Shown: piece by piece, positions 38,371 to 48,373 of the stretch | Layout: each line of letters begins with the position of its first letter | Numbering within the stretch: position 1 is the stretch's first letter | NCBI GenBank assembly: GCA_002083595.1 | Contig: MSXT01000013.1 | Location: 11,917-75,916, forward strand | DNA: 64,000 nucleotides | From: Proteobacteria bacterium ST_bin16 | GTDB taxonomy: Bacteria; Pseudomonadota; Gammaproteobacteria; Burkholderiales; Nitrosomonadaceae | Direction: 5' to 3' | Made by a program: the position numbers and the translations under genes | The notes under the pieces: generated by a model | Seen by the model: only the letters and a program-made list of their open reading frames with translations | Told to the model about the DNA's origin: nothing | The model's database searches: none

Positions 38371-38562
38371 TTAGTAACTCGACTTTTCTTCAGTCGATCT
38401 GGCTTTTCCGCCACCTTCCTGATCGCCCGATGGTATTTGATGGAAAGGCTGAATGGTTTTACCGTAAGCATCCGGATCAGGTGATTCGGGCGCTGTTGGT
38501 TTTCCGCCGCAGGCAACTAGAACTAAAACCGCCGATACTGCTAAAAATTGTGTAATTTTCAT
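38371..38562 (-). CDS. Small lipoprotein (63 residues)
   Basis: A short lipoprotein with an N-terminal signal ending in the lipobox LVAC (Cys18), followed by a hydrophilic proline- and glycine-rich tail of about 45 residues without recognised domain. An intrinsic-type terminator follows it, and an FNR-type palindrome lies about 80 bases before its start, so it is probably expressed from its own promoter. Function unknown. Confidence 0.75.
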   Translation of the reverse strand: MKITQFLAVSAVLVLVACGGKPTAPESPDPDAYGKTIQPFHQIPSGDQEGGGKARSTEEKSSY

Positions 38563-38643
38563 ATAGAACCTTCTGAATGTTATTTGTTAATTAATTTTGT
38601 ATGACGACGATTCGCAGAATATCGTCTATAGTTACGCGAGATA

Positions 38644-38657
38644 TTGATCTTGATCAA
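38644..38657. promoter_or_regulatory. Perfect FNR-type palindrome TTGAT-N4-ATCAA
   Basis: TTGATCTTGATCAA matches the FNR consensus TTGATNNNNATCAA at every defined position. It is centred between divergent starts: about 81 bases from the lipoprotein ATG and about 75 from the Mut7-C GTG. A CRP/FNR-family regulator could therefore act on either gene. This is a motif match only. Confidence 0.6.
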
Positions 38658-38731
38658 ATTAATTCACCTTGACATCAAACACCTGCAGGCAATCCGAATC
38701 TAATCTATAACGCATGCTTGGAATGTAATTG

Positions 38732-39478
38732 GTGGCGCAGATCGGAATACGCTTTTATCATTCATTGAATGATTTTCTTGCATCCGGGCAGGGCGATACG
38801 GAGATTATTCACAACTTTGAACGAAAAGCTTCGATTAAGGACATGATCGAGTCGTTCAATGTGCCGCACCCGGAAGTTGAACGGATTTCGGTGAATGGTA
38901 TTGCAGTAGATTTTAACTATACTGTGCGGGATGGCGATCATATCGAGGTTTTTCCGTGGAGTGAGGATTTTAACGGTATACCGGTACTGCGACTGCGGGC
39001 GGAGTTATCGCAACCGCCGCTGTTCGTGGTCGATAGCAATCTTGGAAGATTGGCACGCTATTTGAGGTTGCTTGGATTCGACTGCCTTTATCGTAATGAT
39101 TACGACGATGGCGCGGTGGCAAAAATAGCCAGTGAGCAACGGCGCGTCGTGCTTACCAGGGATCGTTCGTTATTAAAACGCAGGATCATTACGCACGGGT
39201 ATTTTGTGCGTGCGGATAGACCGAAAATTCAAACCCGGGAAGTTCTGAAAAGATTTGCGTTATATTCCCTGATCAGACCGTTAACGCGTTGTACCCAGTG
39301 CAATGGAATATTGACAGAAACCGGCAAGAAACCTATTGAACATCGTCTGGAGCCGTTGACAAAGCGGTATTACGATAAATTTCTGATCTGCCCGGAATGC
39401 GATCGGATCTACTGGCAAGGAAGTCACACTATGCGCATCAAACAGCTGCTTGACGAATTCGTTAACGAGAAATCGTAA
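38732..39478 (+). CDS. Mut7-C RNase domain protein with ubiquitin-like N-terminus
   Basis: The 248-residue product has an N-terminal ThiS/ubiquitin-like domain (about 1-80, ending VRDGDHIEVFPW) and a C-terminal Mut7-C domain (about 92-240). The latter is a PIN-like fold with the acidic start VVDSNLGRLARYLRLLGFD and VLTRDRSLLKR, followed by a zinc ribbon of two CxxC pairs (CTQCNG and CPECDR). The family is predicted to be an RNase; no target is known. The GTG at 38732 has GGAA upstream; a TTG one codon earlier is also possible. It is divergent from a lipoprotein gene across the FNR-type site. Confidence 0.85.
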   Translation: MAQIGIRFYHSLNDFLASGQGDTEIIHNFERKASIKDMIESFNVPHPEVERISVNGIAVDFNYTVRDGDHIEVFPWSEDFNGIPVLRLRAELSQPPLFVVDSNLGRLARYLRLLGFDCLYRNDYDDGAVAKIASEQRRVVLTRDRSLLKRRIITHGYFVRADRPKIQTREVLKRFALYSLIRPLTRCTQCNGILTETGKKPIEHRLEPLTKRYYDKFLICPECDRIYWQGSHTMRIKQLLDEFVNEKS

Positions 39479-39669
39479 TCAACACCTTAAATCGAGGCTG
39501 ATATTCATCACATTCTGCTCAGATTTTTATTCAGTATGCATTCAGATTTACCTCGTTATGATGGTGTCAAATAGCAGGCGAGGTGGGTTGATGACTGAGG
39601 AAGCCTGAGGTGTTGTTTAGAGATTTGATTAACGGATAAAAGTTGTAGTGAATTCTGATTGAGGTTGAT

Positions 39670-40845
39670 ATGAAAAAATATAAATTAGCGTGCTTGGCTA
39701 TCGCCCTCTGCGGAATATTTTTAGTGAATCCAGCAAGCGCTGAGGGTGATGGCGGCGGGTTCGATGGCGGTGATTTCGGTGGCGATTATGGCGGTGACTA
39801 TGGTGGCGATTTTGGTAGTGACTACGGTGGTGATTATGGCGGTGATTTCGATTCGGGTGGATATTCGGATTACTCCGATCAGGGCGGCTTTGACCAAAGC
39901 GATGCTTTCGACCAGAACGATGAGTTCAACCAGCCGGAAGATTTTGGGTCGGCCGATGATGCATTCCAGGGAAATGATTTAGAGCAAACCGATGCAGTGA
40001 GTCAACCAGATGACTTCACTACGGGAAATACGCCGGATAGCAGCACTGATACGGCATCCGGTAGTGATGGTCCTGCGGGTGAACCCTTGAAAAAAGAGCT
40101 AACGGATCAATCTGTTGATCCTGCTTCCGATCCAAGCCAAGGTGCTCAAGCGGACGCTCAGGGTCAGCAAAATGATTCGAGTCCGAATGCGGAATCTACC
40201 GATTCAACTCAATCCGCAGGAACAACGGATTCTACTGGATCTGCCGAAACTGCTTCTAATGCGGGTGACCAATCCGCCCAGAATGGCAGTACTGCCGTTC
40301 AAGATGGTTCCTCCACGCAAAATGTGAATATTCAAAATAATACGAATGTAAATCAAAATACTACAGGGAATGATTATGGCCATCATCACGGTGGAGGGCA
40401 TCACCATCACGATAACTTTGGTTTGGGATTCGGCTTAGGTCTGGGCGTGGGGCTTGGGTTTGGATTCGGGCCATTTGGTTATTACAGTCCATTTGTTCCC
40501 TTCGGTTATTATGGCTTCGGCGGTCCATTCAGCAGCTTTGGTTTTTACGGCGGACGGGGTGTTGGCGTTGGGTTCTATAATAGCTATGCCGGTTTTGGTC
40601 CTTACCGCTATTTTGAACCGTATTATCCCTTGGGCGGATATCTGGCTGGCTCGCCGGTGTTTTCGTCACCCATGGCGTACGCTCCAGCCAGAGCACCTAC
40701 TTATGTTCAACGTAATGAAGTTTCCGGACCCGCGCCTGTGCAACAAAGAAACTATTGGTATTACTGCCGCAAGCCCGAAGGATACTATCCCTATGTGAAG
40801 CAATGCTCAGGCCAATGGATCAAAGTTCCTCCGCAACCTTCCTGA
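39670..40845 (+). CDS. Secreted Gly/Asp/Tyr-rich, His-rich low-complexity protein
   Basis: A 391-residue exported protein (signal peptide 1-24, cleavage after ASA). The mature protein is built of blocks: GGD(Y/F) repeats (about 28-70), a Gln/Asp/Ser-rich acidic stretch (about 75-215), an Asn-rich stretch, a His cluster (about 238-248), and a Gly/Phe/Tyr-rich region (about 250-335). It ends with a short folded-looking module with two cysteines, YWYYCRKPEGYYPY then C and WIKVPPQP, a C-terminal motif seen in many proteobacterial surface proteins. Matrix or metal-binding roles are possible but unproven. Confidence 0.8.
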   Translation: MKKYKLACLAIALCGIFLVNPASAEGDGGGFDGGDFGGDYGGDYGGDFGSDYGGDYGGDFDSGGYSDYSDQGGFDQSDAFDQNDEFNQPEDFGSADDAFQGNDLEQTDAVSQPDDFTTGNTPDSSTDTASGSDGPAGEPLKKELTDQSVDPASDPSQGAQADAQGQQNDSSPNAESTDSTQSAGTTDSTGSAETASNAGDQSAQNGSTAVQDGSSTQNVNIQNNTNVNQNTTGNDYGHHHGGGHHHHDNFGLGFGLGLGVGLGFGFGPFGYYSPFVPFGYYGFGGPFSSFGFYGGRGVGVGFYNSYAGFGPYRYFEPYYPLGGYLAGSPVFSSPMAYAPARAPTYVQRNEVSGPAPVQQRNYWYYCRKPEGYYPYVKQCSGQWIKVPPQPS

Positions 40846-40898
40846 GTTTTTGACTCCGCAAGCGCTCTGATCAAGAGTAAACAGACTTACACATCATT

Positions 40899-40932
40899 AA
40901 GGCGATACCTGAGTTACCCCAGGTATCGCCTT
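40899..40932. terminator. Bidirectional hairpin terminator
   Basis: Perfect 13-bp arms AAGGCGATACCTG (40899-40911) and their complement (40920-40932) enclose an eight-base loop between the convergent secreted-protein and MCP genes. A/T-rich sequence follows on the plus strand (TTATTTCAA). It probably serves both transcripts. Confidence 0.75.
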
Positions 40933-40952
40933 ATTTCAATCAATCCTTATTG

Positions 40953-42680
40953 TTAAAATTCTTCCCAATCTTCTTTACCGCCTGATGCAACCTTGCGAGT
41001 TGGCATCGCTAATTTCTCGGGTGCTGTTTCATCCTTGGTATTAACCGCAGCTTTCCTGGTTGCTGATCCACGGTTGGGCAACAGTGTCACTACACCAGGA
41101 TTTTTTGTTGCCGGTACGGCTGCAGCGTGTTCACCATGATTTGTGAATTTGAACACACTCACTGCTTGAATTAATACCTTCGATTGTTCCTTCATTGATT
41201 CAGCAGCGGCCGAAGCTTCTTCTACCAAGGCTGCATTTTGTTGAGTTACCTCATCCATTTGCGTTACTGCCTGGTTGATTTGCTCTATCCCGGAACTTTG
41301 TTCCTGCGATGCGGCTGAGATTTCACTCATGATATCGGTTACACGTTTTACAGCGGTAACGATCTCGTCCATGGTTGATCCTGCTTCATCCACCAATTTC
41401 GTACCTTCGTCGACTTTGGTTACGGAATCATTGATCAATTCTTTGATTTCTTTAGCCGCTGCTGCTGATCGTTGCGCCAGTGTCCGGACTTCTGTTGCCA
41501 CTACTGCGAAACCTCTTCCTTGTTCTCCTGCACGAGCTGCTTCCACTGCGGCATTCAATGCCAGTATATTGGTTTGGAATGCAATGCCATCGATGACGCT
41601 GATAATCTCAACCACTTTCTTCGAGCTATCATTGATCGAGCTCATCGTTTGCACCACTTGTCCAACTACAGCACCACCCTTCATGGCCACTTCCGATGCG
41701 CCTACGGCCAGTTGATTCGCTTGACGCGCATTATCCGCATTTTGTTTCACGGTCGATGTCAGTTCTTCCATCGAAGACGCGGTTTCCTCCAAGCTTGAAG
41801 CTTGTTCTTCGGTGCGGTGGCTCAGATCCGAGTTACCCGATGCAATCTCACTGGACGCGGTTGCGATCGATTCCGTGCTGTTGCGTACCTTGCCAACCAG
41901 ATCCAGCAAGTTGTCGTTCATCGTTTTCAGAGCTTGCAGTAAACGTCCTGTTTCATTGGTTGAATTCACTTCGATTCGAGTAGTCAAGTCACCCGAAGCC
42001 ACAGCATTTGCAATAGCCACGGCTTCATTCAGCGGTCTGATAATGGCGCGTATCAGCAAAAATCCGGCAATGATAGCAAGGACCAACCCTACTACAATTA
42101 TCGTATTGCTGAGTGACAGGTGCTTTTTGTAAGCTTCATTGGCGCCCTTGTACTCATCGGTACCCAATACTCGTTGCATATCGAGTAATTTGAACATGGT
42201 GGCATGGGCTGCATCGAATTTAGTATACAGATCATCGTGCAGATTCTGTTGTGCGACCTTATATTCCTTATTAAGCGCAGCATTCATCGAACGTTCTACC
42301 GATTGTGACGCACTCTTCCATTGCTGCTCGAATTCATTGGCTAGCACAGTTTCTTCGGCAATAAATTCGGTTGCCTTATATTCAGACCATAGTGTTTCGA
42401 TTTCTGCAAACCTCTTGTCATTGAGTGCTTTTCTCTCTGCCACGACAGTTGGATTCTCGGAATTACTTGAAATCATCGTATTGAAACGTATGCGTTGTAT
42501 GTCATCCAATACTCTTCCCAGATCTCCCAGAGGTAAAACGCGATTATCGTAAACCCCTTTGAAGGCGGCATCCATCTGGCTCATGCCATATACTCCGAAA
42601 CCACCAATGCTAACCAGCAGCACAGAAAGAAATCCAATGACAACGATCAATCGAGATTTAATGGTCATGTTTTTAAACAT
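40953..42680 (-). CDS. Methyl-accepting chemotaxis protein
   Basis: A 575-residue transmembrane receptor: TM1 (about 10-31), a periplasmic four-helix-bundle sensor (about 32-188), TM2 (about 192-212), HAMP (about 212-265) and the long cytoplasmic coiled coil. The conserved signalling tip reads [20 protein letters not shown]. The protein ends with DWEEF, a pentapeptide like the NWETF tail that docks CheR and CheB in E. coli Tar/Tsr. It follows cheW on the same strand by about 40 bases. The ligand cannot be read from the sequence. Confidence 0.95.
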   Translation of the reverse strand: MFKNMTIKSRLIVVIGFLSVLLVSIGGFGVYGMSQMDAAFKGVYDNRVLPLGDLGRVLDDIQRIRFNTMISSNSENPTVVAERKALNDKRFAEIETLWSEYKATEFIAEETVLANEFEQQWKSASQSVERSMNAALNKEYKVAQQNLHDDLYTKFDAAHATMFKLLDMQRVLGTDEYKGANEAYKKHLSLSNTIIVVGLVLAIIAGFLLIRAIIRPLNEAVAIANAVASGDLTTRIEVNSTNETGRLLQALKTMNDNLLDLVGKVRNSTESIATASSEIASGNSDLSHRTEEQASSLEETASSMEELTSTVKQNADNARQANQLAVGASEVAMKGGAVVGQVVQTMSSINDSSKKVVEIISVIDGIAFQTNILALNAAVEAARAGEQGRGFAVVATEVRTLAQRSAAAAKEIKELINDSVTKVDEGTKLVDEAGSTMDEIVTAVKRVTDIMSEISAASQEQSSGIEQINQAVTQMDEVTQQNAALVEEASAAAESMKEQSKVLIQAVSVFKFTNHGEHAAAVPATKNPGVVTLLPNRGSATRKAAVNTKDETAPEKLAMPTRKVASGGKEDWEEF

Positions 42681-42719
42681 TATGTTTCTCCTTCAAAAAT
42701 ATTTTATAAAATTTGTTGA

Positions 42720-43235
42720 TTAATTAATGTTATGTGTAATAAAGCCCATGTCGCTTCGGCTCATTAGCTTTTCGATGTCGATCAATATCAGCATCCGCTC
42801 ATCCACCGTACCTAAGCCCATGATATATTCCGTGTCGATTACCGAACCTAAACCCGGTGCTTGACGCATTTGCTCATCTGTTAGCGTAATCACGTCCGAT
42901 ACCCCATCAACCACAATTCCCATCACTCGGCCTGCTACAGTGAGTATAATGACCACCGTGAATTGATCATATGTTGCCTGACCCAGATCAAACTTTATCC
43001 GCATGTCGATGATCGGAACGATGATGCCGCGCAGATTAATCACACCCTTGATATAGTCTGGCGAATTGGCAATATGCGTGATGGAATCGTACCCCCGGAT
43101 TTCTTGCACTTTCAGAATCTCAATCCCATATTCCTCGCTTCCCAAACGAAACGTCAGAAACTCATTCGTGACCAGATCGACTGCCATCGCTGGCACTCCG
43201 GTTACGCTATTTGCTTTCAGTTCTTGCAATGACAT
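42720..43235 (-). CDS. cheW: Chemotaxis coupling protein CheW
   Basis: CheW links receptors to CheA. The 171-residue product covers the whole family domain: FLTFRLGSEEYGIEILKVQEIRG, the conserved INLRGIIVPIIDMR and GIVVDGVSDVI. The open frame reaches 43283, but the ATG at 43233-43235 has GGAGGA four bases upstream and matches the family N-terminus, so it is chosen. It is first in a cheW-MCP pair; cheA, cheY, cheR and cheB are not in the window. Confidence 0.94.
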   Translation of the reverse strand: MSLQELKANSVTGVPAMAVDLVTNEFLTFRLGSEEYGIEILKVQEIRGYDSITHIANSPDYIKGVINLRGIIVPIIDMRIKFDLGQATYDQFTVVIILTVAGRVMGIVVDGVSDVITLTDEQMRQAPGLGSVIDTEYIMGLGTVDERMLILIDIEKLMSRSDMGFITHNIN

Positions 43236-43660
43236 TGATTCCTCCACTCGCTGTAATAAAATCTGATTCATACTCTTAATCAATTGGATGATTCTTTGAA
43301 TAAAAACACGTTGCTGCGTTGGAATGAACTATACCTGCGAGGACTTGCTGAATTGTTGAGAGAATGTAAACTCTTTGCAAACTATCAGACACAAAGAAAC
43401 GACCATCGCATGACCTCAAGAAGTGGTGCGGTATATTGATGGCAGCTAGGGATAATGCTGTGGTTCCTATGGCAATGCGCCAGCAGGTGCAACTTGATGC
43501 AAACTGGAAAGTATCCAGGGAGCTCTAGCAGCCGCGAATGTTGAGAAGTGTTTTTTCGGCGTGTGCGGAGTGGTTGTAAGCGCGTTGGATTATCTGTAAT
43601 CTATAGCGAGTGCGCCAGTCTGCTGGAATAATTGAAGTTTTATTTTTACCGGAATCAATA
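43236..43660. other. Gene-free region upstream of cheW and the small lipoprotein
   Basis: About 425 bases between divergent starts. A plus-strand frame of about 50 codons (43280-43440, reading LLRWNELYLRGLAELL) has no ATG, no ribosome site and no recognisable family, so it is not called; it could be a gene remnant. The cheW and lipoprotein promoters should lie here. No sigma-28 consensus was found. Confidence 0.4.
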
Positions 43661-43834
43661 ATGAAGAAAAAACAACTATTAACTCTGATTGCTTTCTTGC
43701 CCGTCATACCGCTGTTATCCGGCTGCTGGACATTAGTGGCCGCCGGGGCGGGGGCTTACGGGGGGTATAAAATGAAGGAAAACGGTTATACCCTGCAAAA
43801 CCCGATTACGAAGGAAAAAAAATCCAACAAATGA
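43661..43834 (+). CDS. Very small lipoprotein (57 residues)
   Basis: From the ATG at 43661 the product has a lysine-rich start, a hydrophobic segment and the lipobox LSGC (Cys21), then a short glycine/alanine stretch (VAAGAGAYGGYKMKENGY) and a lysine-rich end. The GAGAYGGYK pattern recalls small glycine-zipper lipoproteins. The frame is open upstream to 43610, but the signal peptide fixes the start. It is convergent with lspA, the enzyme that would process it, with a seven-base gap. Confidence 0.7.
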   Translation: MKKKQLLTLIAFLPVIPLLSGCWTLVAAGAGAYGGYKMKENGYTLQNPITKEKKSNK

Positions 43835-43841
43835 GATTGGG

Positions 43842-44333
43842 TTATTTCGTTGCTTTTGCAGAGTCTTCCGGATTTTCTTTTTTCCGGAAACTGTCATAAA
43901 TCATCAACGCGGCGCCGATAAAAATAGCGGAATCGGCGATGTTAAACGCCGGCCAGTGGTAATTCCCAATATAAAAATCCAGGAAATCGACGACATGACC
44001 CAGCGTAATGCGATCGTACAAATTTCCCAGTGCACCGCCCAGAATCAAACTCAGCGATAAACAAAATAATTTCTCCTGCCGGTATTTATTGAGCAGGAAG
44101 ATAATCACTAAGGCCGCGCTGCCTGCGATTCCGCTCAAGAACCAGCGTTGCCAGCCGGGTTGGTCGCTGAGGAAACTAAAGGCAGCACCGGGATTGTAGG
44201 TCAACACCAAGTTGAAAAAACCGGTGAGCGGAATGCGCTCACCGAATTCCAGCGTGGATTCGACCCAGTATTTACTGGCGAGATCCAATATCAGAACAAT
44301 CAAAGCGATGCTCAAGCTGATGTAGAGTTTCAT
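43842..44333 (-). CDS. lspA: Lipoprotein signal peptidase (signal peptidase II)
   Basis: LspA cleaves prolipoproteins after diacylglyceryl transfer. The 163-residue inner-membrane protein has four hydrophobic segments and the two conserved catalytic regions: GNLYDRITLGHVVDFLDF and FNIADSAIFIGA, each supplying one Asp. It is 38 bases after ileS on the same strand, the usual ribF-ileS-lspA order. Confidence 0.97.
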   Translation of the reverse strand: MKLYISLSIALIVLILDLASKYWVESTLEFGERIPLTGFFNLVLTYNPGAAFSFLSDQPGWQRWFLSGIAGSAALVIIFLLNKYRQEKLFCLSLSLILGGALGNLYDRITLGHVVDFLDFYIGNYHWPAFNIADSAIFIGAALMIYDSFRKKENPEDSAKATK

Positions 44334-44371
44334 AATAAGAGAATTTTCTTTTCAGTGATTAGCCGTGAACT

Positions 44372-47167
44372 TCATGCAAAGTGCCGTTCTTCGCCGCCGC
44401 CATGAAGATTGGCAACGCAGCGTGCGCATAACGTGGGATGTTCCGCATGCTGACCGGTATCCTGGCGGTAGTGCCAGCACCGTTCGCATTTCGTATGCAC
44501 ACTGGATGTCACGGTCATGCCTTCCTGCTGCGGGTCATTGATTTGAATCAGGCGCACTTCGGATACGATCAATACGAAACGCAAGTCGTCGCCCAGTGCA
44601 TTCAGTAAGGCGAAATCTTCCTTATTGGCGCGGATTTCTACTGCAGCTGCTAATGAAGAACCGATTTCTCCTTGTGTGCGGGAGTCTTCCAGTTTTTTCA
44701 GCACGTGTGAACGCAGCGAGCGTATTTTTGCCCATCGTTGTTGCAATGACTCGGTATCAGGATGTGCTGGCAGATCGTGCCACGTATGAAACAATACACT
44801 ATCCTGAGCATCGCCCGTCAAATGCTCCCAGACCTCCTCCGACGTAAAGCTCAAAATCGGCGCAAACAGCCGCACTAAGCTGTGCGCGATATGGTGTAAT
44901 GCAGTTTGTGCCGAACGGCGCGGAAGACCTTTGGCTGCTGCCGTGTACAGGCGATCCTTGAGGATGTCTAGATAAAATCCTCCCAAGTCTTCGGAGCAGA
45001 AATTGTGCAGTTTATGCACGACCTGATGGAATTCATAACGGTCATAGCTGCGCGTTAAATCTTCCTGAAAGGCTTGGGTCAATGCCAGCATATAGCGGTC
45101 GATTTCCAGGCAATCCGCTACGGCAACGGTGTCTGTGTGCGGATTAAAGTCCATCAGATTCGCCAGTAAAAAGCGTAGCGTATTGCGGATCCGCCGATAG
45201 CTTTCCACTACACGTTTCAGAATTTCCTCGGAAATGGAGAGTTCACCGGAATAATCGGTGGAAGCGACCCACAACCGTAAAATATCGGCACCGGAAGTAT
45301 CCATGACTTTCTGTGGGGCGATGACATTGCCCTTGGATTTACTCATTTTGTGACCGCTGCCGTCGACCACAAATCCATGCGTGAGCAATGCATCGTACGG
45401 CGCACGGCCATCGATGGCGCAACCAGTCAACAGTGAAGACTGAAACCAGCCACGATGCTGATCGGAACCTTCCAGATACAGATCCACCGGGAATTTGAGT
45501 TGCGCATTGGCTTTGACAACGGTGTCATGCGTGGTGCCGGAATCGAACCAGACATCCAGCGTATCGGTCAGCTTTTTATACGTTTGCGCTTCGTCGCCGA
45601 GCAATTCGGCGGCATCGAGCGCAAACCAAGCTTCGATACCTTGCTGTTCGACTTTTTGCGCGACTTGCTCGAGCAGTTCAAGCGAGCGTGGATGCAATGC
45701 GTGGGTGTCTTTATGCACAAAGAGGGTCATCGGCACGCCCCAATTACGCTGGCGGGATACACACCAGTCCGGGCGGTTTTTGATCATCGCTTCCAGGCGC
45801 GCTCTGCCCCATGCTGGATAGAATGCGGTGGAATCGACGGCTTGCATGGCCAGATCGCGTAACGTTTTATCTCCAGCGCTCGCGGTTGAGCTGTGCAGAT
45901 TCATACCGATGAACCATTGCGGGGTGGCGCGGAAAATGATGGGGGTTTTGTGCCGCCAGCAGTGCGGATAGCTGTGGTCGATCTTTTTCAGGCAAAACAG
46001 ATGTCCGCTGGTTTTGAGCGTGTCGATGACAATATCGTTGGCTTTCCATACCGAAAGCCCACCCACCAAAGGCGTACTGGCAGTAAACTTGCCGTTGCCA
46101 TCCACCGGGCTGTCACTCGGCAGACCGTAATTCTGACCGGCAAAATAGTCATCCAAACCATGCGCGGGCGCGGTGTGCACCAGTCCGGTACCGGCTTCCA
46201 GGGTGACATGCTTGCCGCAAATGATTTTTACCGTGCGCGGCTCAAATGGATGTTGCAGAGTCAGATGTTCCAATGCCCGGCCTTTGCAGGTAGCGAGCGT
46301 TTCACCGGCTAAGTCATAGCGCGCTAGACAAGCTTGCTGCAATTCATTGGCAAGAATCACCAGGCCGCGTGTAGTTTGCACCAGTGCGTAGTCGAAATCG
46401 GGATGCACGCTGACCGCTTGGTTAGCGGGTAATGTCCACGGTGTGGTGGTCCAGATAATGGCGTAAGCTTGCGCATTTTCAGGAATGACAACGCCGAAGA
46501 TGCTGCTCAGCGATGCATGCGCGGACTGAACGGCAAATCCCACATCAATCGCCGGTGAAGTTTTGTCTTCGTATTCCACTTCCGCTTCAGCCAAGGCGGA
46601 GCCACAATCGATACACCAATTGACCGGTTTTTGTCCCTGATACAGATAGCCGCTTTGATAAATTTTTCCCAGTGCGCGGATAATACCGGCTTCGGTTTTG
46701 AAATTCATCGTGAGATATGGATTATCCCAGTCACCCAAGACACCCAGACGGATGAAATCGGCTTTCTGGCGTTCCACCTGCTCCTGCGCAAAAGCGCGGC
46801 AGAGTTCGCGTACTTTGTCGGCAGGCAAATGCTTACCGTGTTTCTTTTCGATTTGATGCTCAATCGGCAAGCCATGGCAATCCCAGCCGGGAACGTACGG
46901 CGCATCAAAACCGGATAGTGTCTTGCTCTTGATGATGATGTCCTTGAGGATTTTGTTGACGGCATGACCGATGTGAATGTCACCGTTGGCATAAGGCGGA
47001 CCGTCGTGCAGAATGAATTTGGGGCGTCCTTTGCTGACGGCGCGGATTTTTTGATACAGGTTTTTGTCTTGCCAGGCTTTCAGCATACCCGGTTCTCGGC
47101 TGGCCAGATTGCCGCGCATCGGAAACGGCGTGTCGAGTAAATTGAGCGTTTTCTTATAATCAGTCAT
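44372..47167 (-). CDS. ileS: Isoleucyl-tRNA synthetase
   Basis: IleS charges tRNA-Ile and edits misactivated valine. The 931-residue class I enzyme has the HIGH signature in [17 protein letters not shown] (about 58-74), the CP1 editing domain with [16 protein letters not shown] in [10 protein letters not shown] (about 600), an anticodon-binding helical domain and a C-terminal zinc finger (CERCWHYR and CARC). Length is normal. It sits between ribF (gap 18 bases) and lspA. No T-box or other leader is visible. Confidence 0.98.
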   Translation of the reverse strand: MTDYKKTLNLLDTPFPMRGNLASREPGMLKAWQDKNLYQKIRAVSKGRPKFILHDGPPYANGDIHIGHAVNKILKDIIIKSKTLSGFDAPYVPGWDCHGLPIEHQIEKKHGKHLPADKVRELCRAFAQEQVERQKADFIRLGVLGDWDNPYLTMNFKTEAGIIRALGKIYQSGYLYQGQKPVNWCIDCGSALAEAEVEYEDKTSPAIDVGFAVQSAHASLSSIFGVVIPENAQAYAIIWTTTPWTLPANQAVSVHPDFDYALVQTTRGLVILANELQQACLARYDLAGETLATCKGRALEHLTLQHPFEPRTVKIICGKHVTLEAGTGLVHTAPAHGLDDYFAGQNYGLPSDSPVDGNGKFTASTPLVGGLSVWKANDIVIDTLKTSGHLFCLKKIDHSYPHCWRHKTPIIFRATPQWFIGMNLHSSTASAGDKTLRDLAMQAVDSTAFYPAWGRARLEAMIKNRPDWCVSRQRNWGVPMTLFVHKDTHALHPRSLELLEQVAQKVEQQGIEAWFALDAAELLGDEAQTYKKLTDTLDVWFDSGTTHDTVVKANAQLKFPVDLYLEGSDQHRGWFQSSLLTGCAIDGRAPYDALLTHGFVVDGSGHKMSKSKGNVIAPQKVMDTSGADILRLWVASTDYSGELSISEEILKRVVESYRRIRNTLRFLLANLMDFNPHTDTVAVADCLEIDRYMLALTQAFQEDLTRSYDRYEFHQVVHKLHNFCSEDLGGFYLDILKDRLYTAAAKGLPRRSAQTALHHIAHSLVRLFAPILSFTSEEVWEHLTGDAQDSVLFHTWHDLPAHPDTESLQQRWAKIRSLRSHVLKKLEDSRTQGEIGSSLAAAVEIRANKEDFALLNALGDDLRFVLIVSEVRLIQINDPQQEGMTVTSSVHTKCERCWHYRQDTGQHAEHPTLCARCVANLHGGGEERHFA

Positions 47168-47185
47168 GAAAGTTCAATGGATGGG

Positions 47186-48157
47186 TTAAAGGGCGTTGTA
47201 CATGCTATTGGAATGAATCGGGGCAGTCATAAAAAAGCTTTTGGCTTGCGCGACATCTTTCTCGATTTGCCGGATGAGCGTGTTGATATCCACATATTTT
47301 TCTTCGTCGCGTAATTTGTGTAAAAAGTTAACCTGTAATTGCTGTCCGTAAATTTTCTGATGAAAATCGAACAAATGAACTTCCAGCACAGGCCTGCCAT
47401 TGTCATGGGTTGTCGGCCGCACACCCAGGCTGGCAACACCTTGTAGCGGAGTAGCGGGTGAGGATGGCATGGCACCGTACACGGATACGACAAAAATACC
47501 CGAAAGCGGCGGGCGGTTGTGCTGCAATTGAATATTCGCGGTCGGAAATCCAAGTTGTTTGCCTAATTTGTCCCCATCTACGACTCGTCCGCTGATGCTG
47601 TAAGGTCTGCCGAGCAGTTTCCTGGCGGTGTCGAGATCGCCGTTGGCAAGCGCCTGCCGGGTTGCGGTACTGGAAACGCGCTGCCCGTCGATGGTAACAC
47701 TGGGCATGGCTTCGACGGAAAAGTTATTTTCTGCTGACAATGCTTGCAACATGGCAAAGTCACCGGCGCGCCGCGCGCCAAAACGGAAATCATCGCCGAC
47801 CAGCAGCCAGCGCACCGCAAGTTCTTTATTCAGGATGTCGGCGATAAATTGTTCAGCGCCGATTCTGGCAAAATCGTAATTGAAACGGCAAATGTGGATA
47901 CAGTCGACTTCTGTCTGAATCAAGCAGGTTAATTTTTCCCGTAGACTGGAGAGCCGGACAGGTGCTTGATCCGGAGCGAAAAATTCACGTGGATGCGGTT
48001 CAAAAGTCATGACACAGGCCGGAAGCCCTAGCCGGCTAGCGGTGTCTTTCAACCGGGAAAGCATGGCCTGGTGGCCTAAATGGACCCCATCGAAATTGCC
48101 TATGGTCAGTGCAACTGGTGTTTTGGCACCGGACGGCACTTTTCGCCATGTATGCAT
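47186..48157 (-). CDS. ribF: Bifunctional riboflavin kinase / FAD synthetase
   Basis: RibF makes FMN from riboflavin and FAD from FMN. The 323-residue protein has the N-terminal adenylyltransferase domain (TIGNFDGVHLGHQAML, FEPHPREFF, VGDDFRFGARR, VSSTATRQALANGD) and the C-terminal kinase domain (GRVVDGDKLGKQLGFPTANI, GVASLGVRPT, EVHLFDF). It is the first gene of the ribF-ileS-lspA operon and is divergent from the slmA-like gene. Confidence 0.96.
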   Translation of the reverse strand: MHTWRKVPSGAKTPVALTIGNFDGVHLGHQAMLSRLKDTASRLGLPACVMTFEPHPREFFAPDQAPVRLSSLREKLTCLIQTEVDCIHICRFNYDFARIGAEQFIADILNKELAVRWLLVGDDFRFGARRAGDFAMLQALSAENNFSVEAMPSVTIDGQRVSSTATRQALANGDLDTARKLLGRPYSISGRVVDGDKLGKQLGFPTANIQLQHNRPPLSGIFVVSVYGAMPSSPATPLQGVASLGVRPTTHDNGRPVLEVHLFDFHQKIYGQQLQVNFLHKLRDEEKYVDINTLIRQIEKDVAQAKSFFMTAPIHSNSMYNAL

Positions 48158-48373
48158 GCGTTCGAACCCAAAAAATTAGCAATTCTAGCGTGTTTAAGGT
48201 GAACAGGTCTAGCTTGCACTGCGTTGCTGTGCATATTGAATTCAAATAATTATAGATACTTACTGGAAAGAACGATGCATGGGAAATTGACGGCGGGATA
48301 GATTAGTACTCGCGTTGATTTATTAATTTAGTTATATTCCTGCAATCGTTTTTGTTATGTTGCAGCCAAATAA

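Noticed and set aside
40204..40410. Minus-strand open frame over the low-complexity secreted protein
   Set aside because: It arises from the repetitive codons of the opposite strand; Ile/Met-rich nonsense composition.
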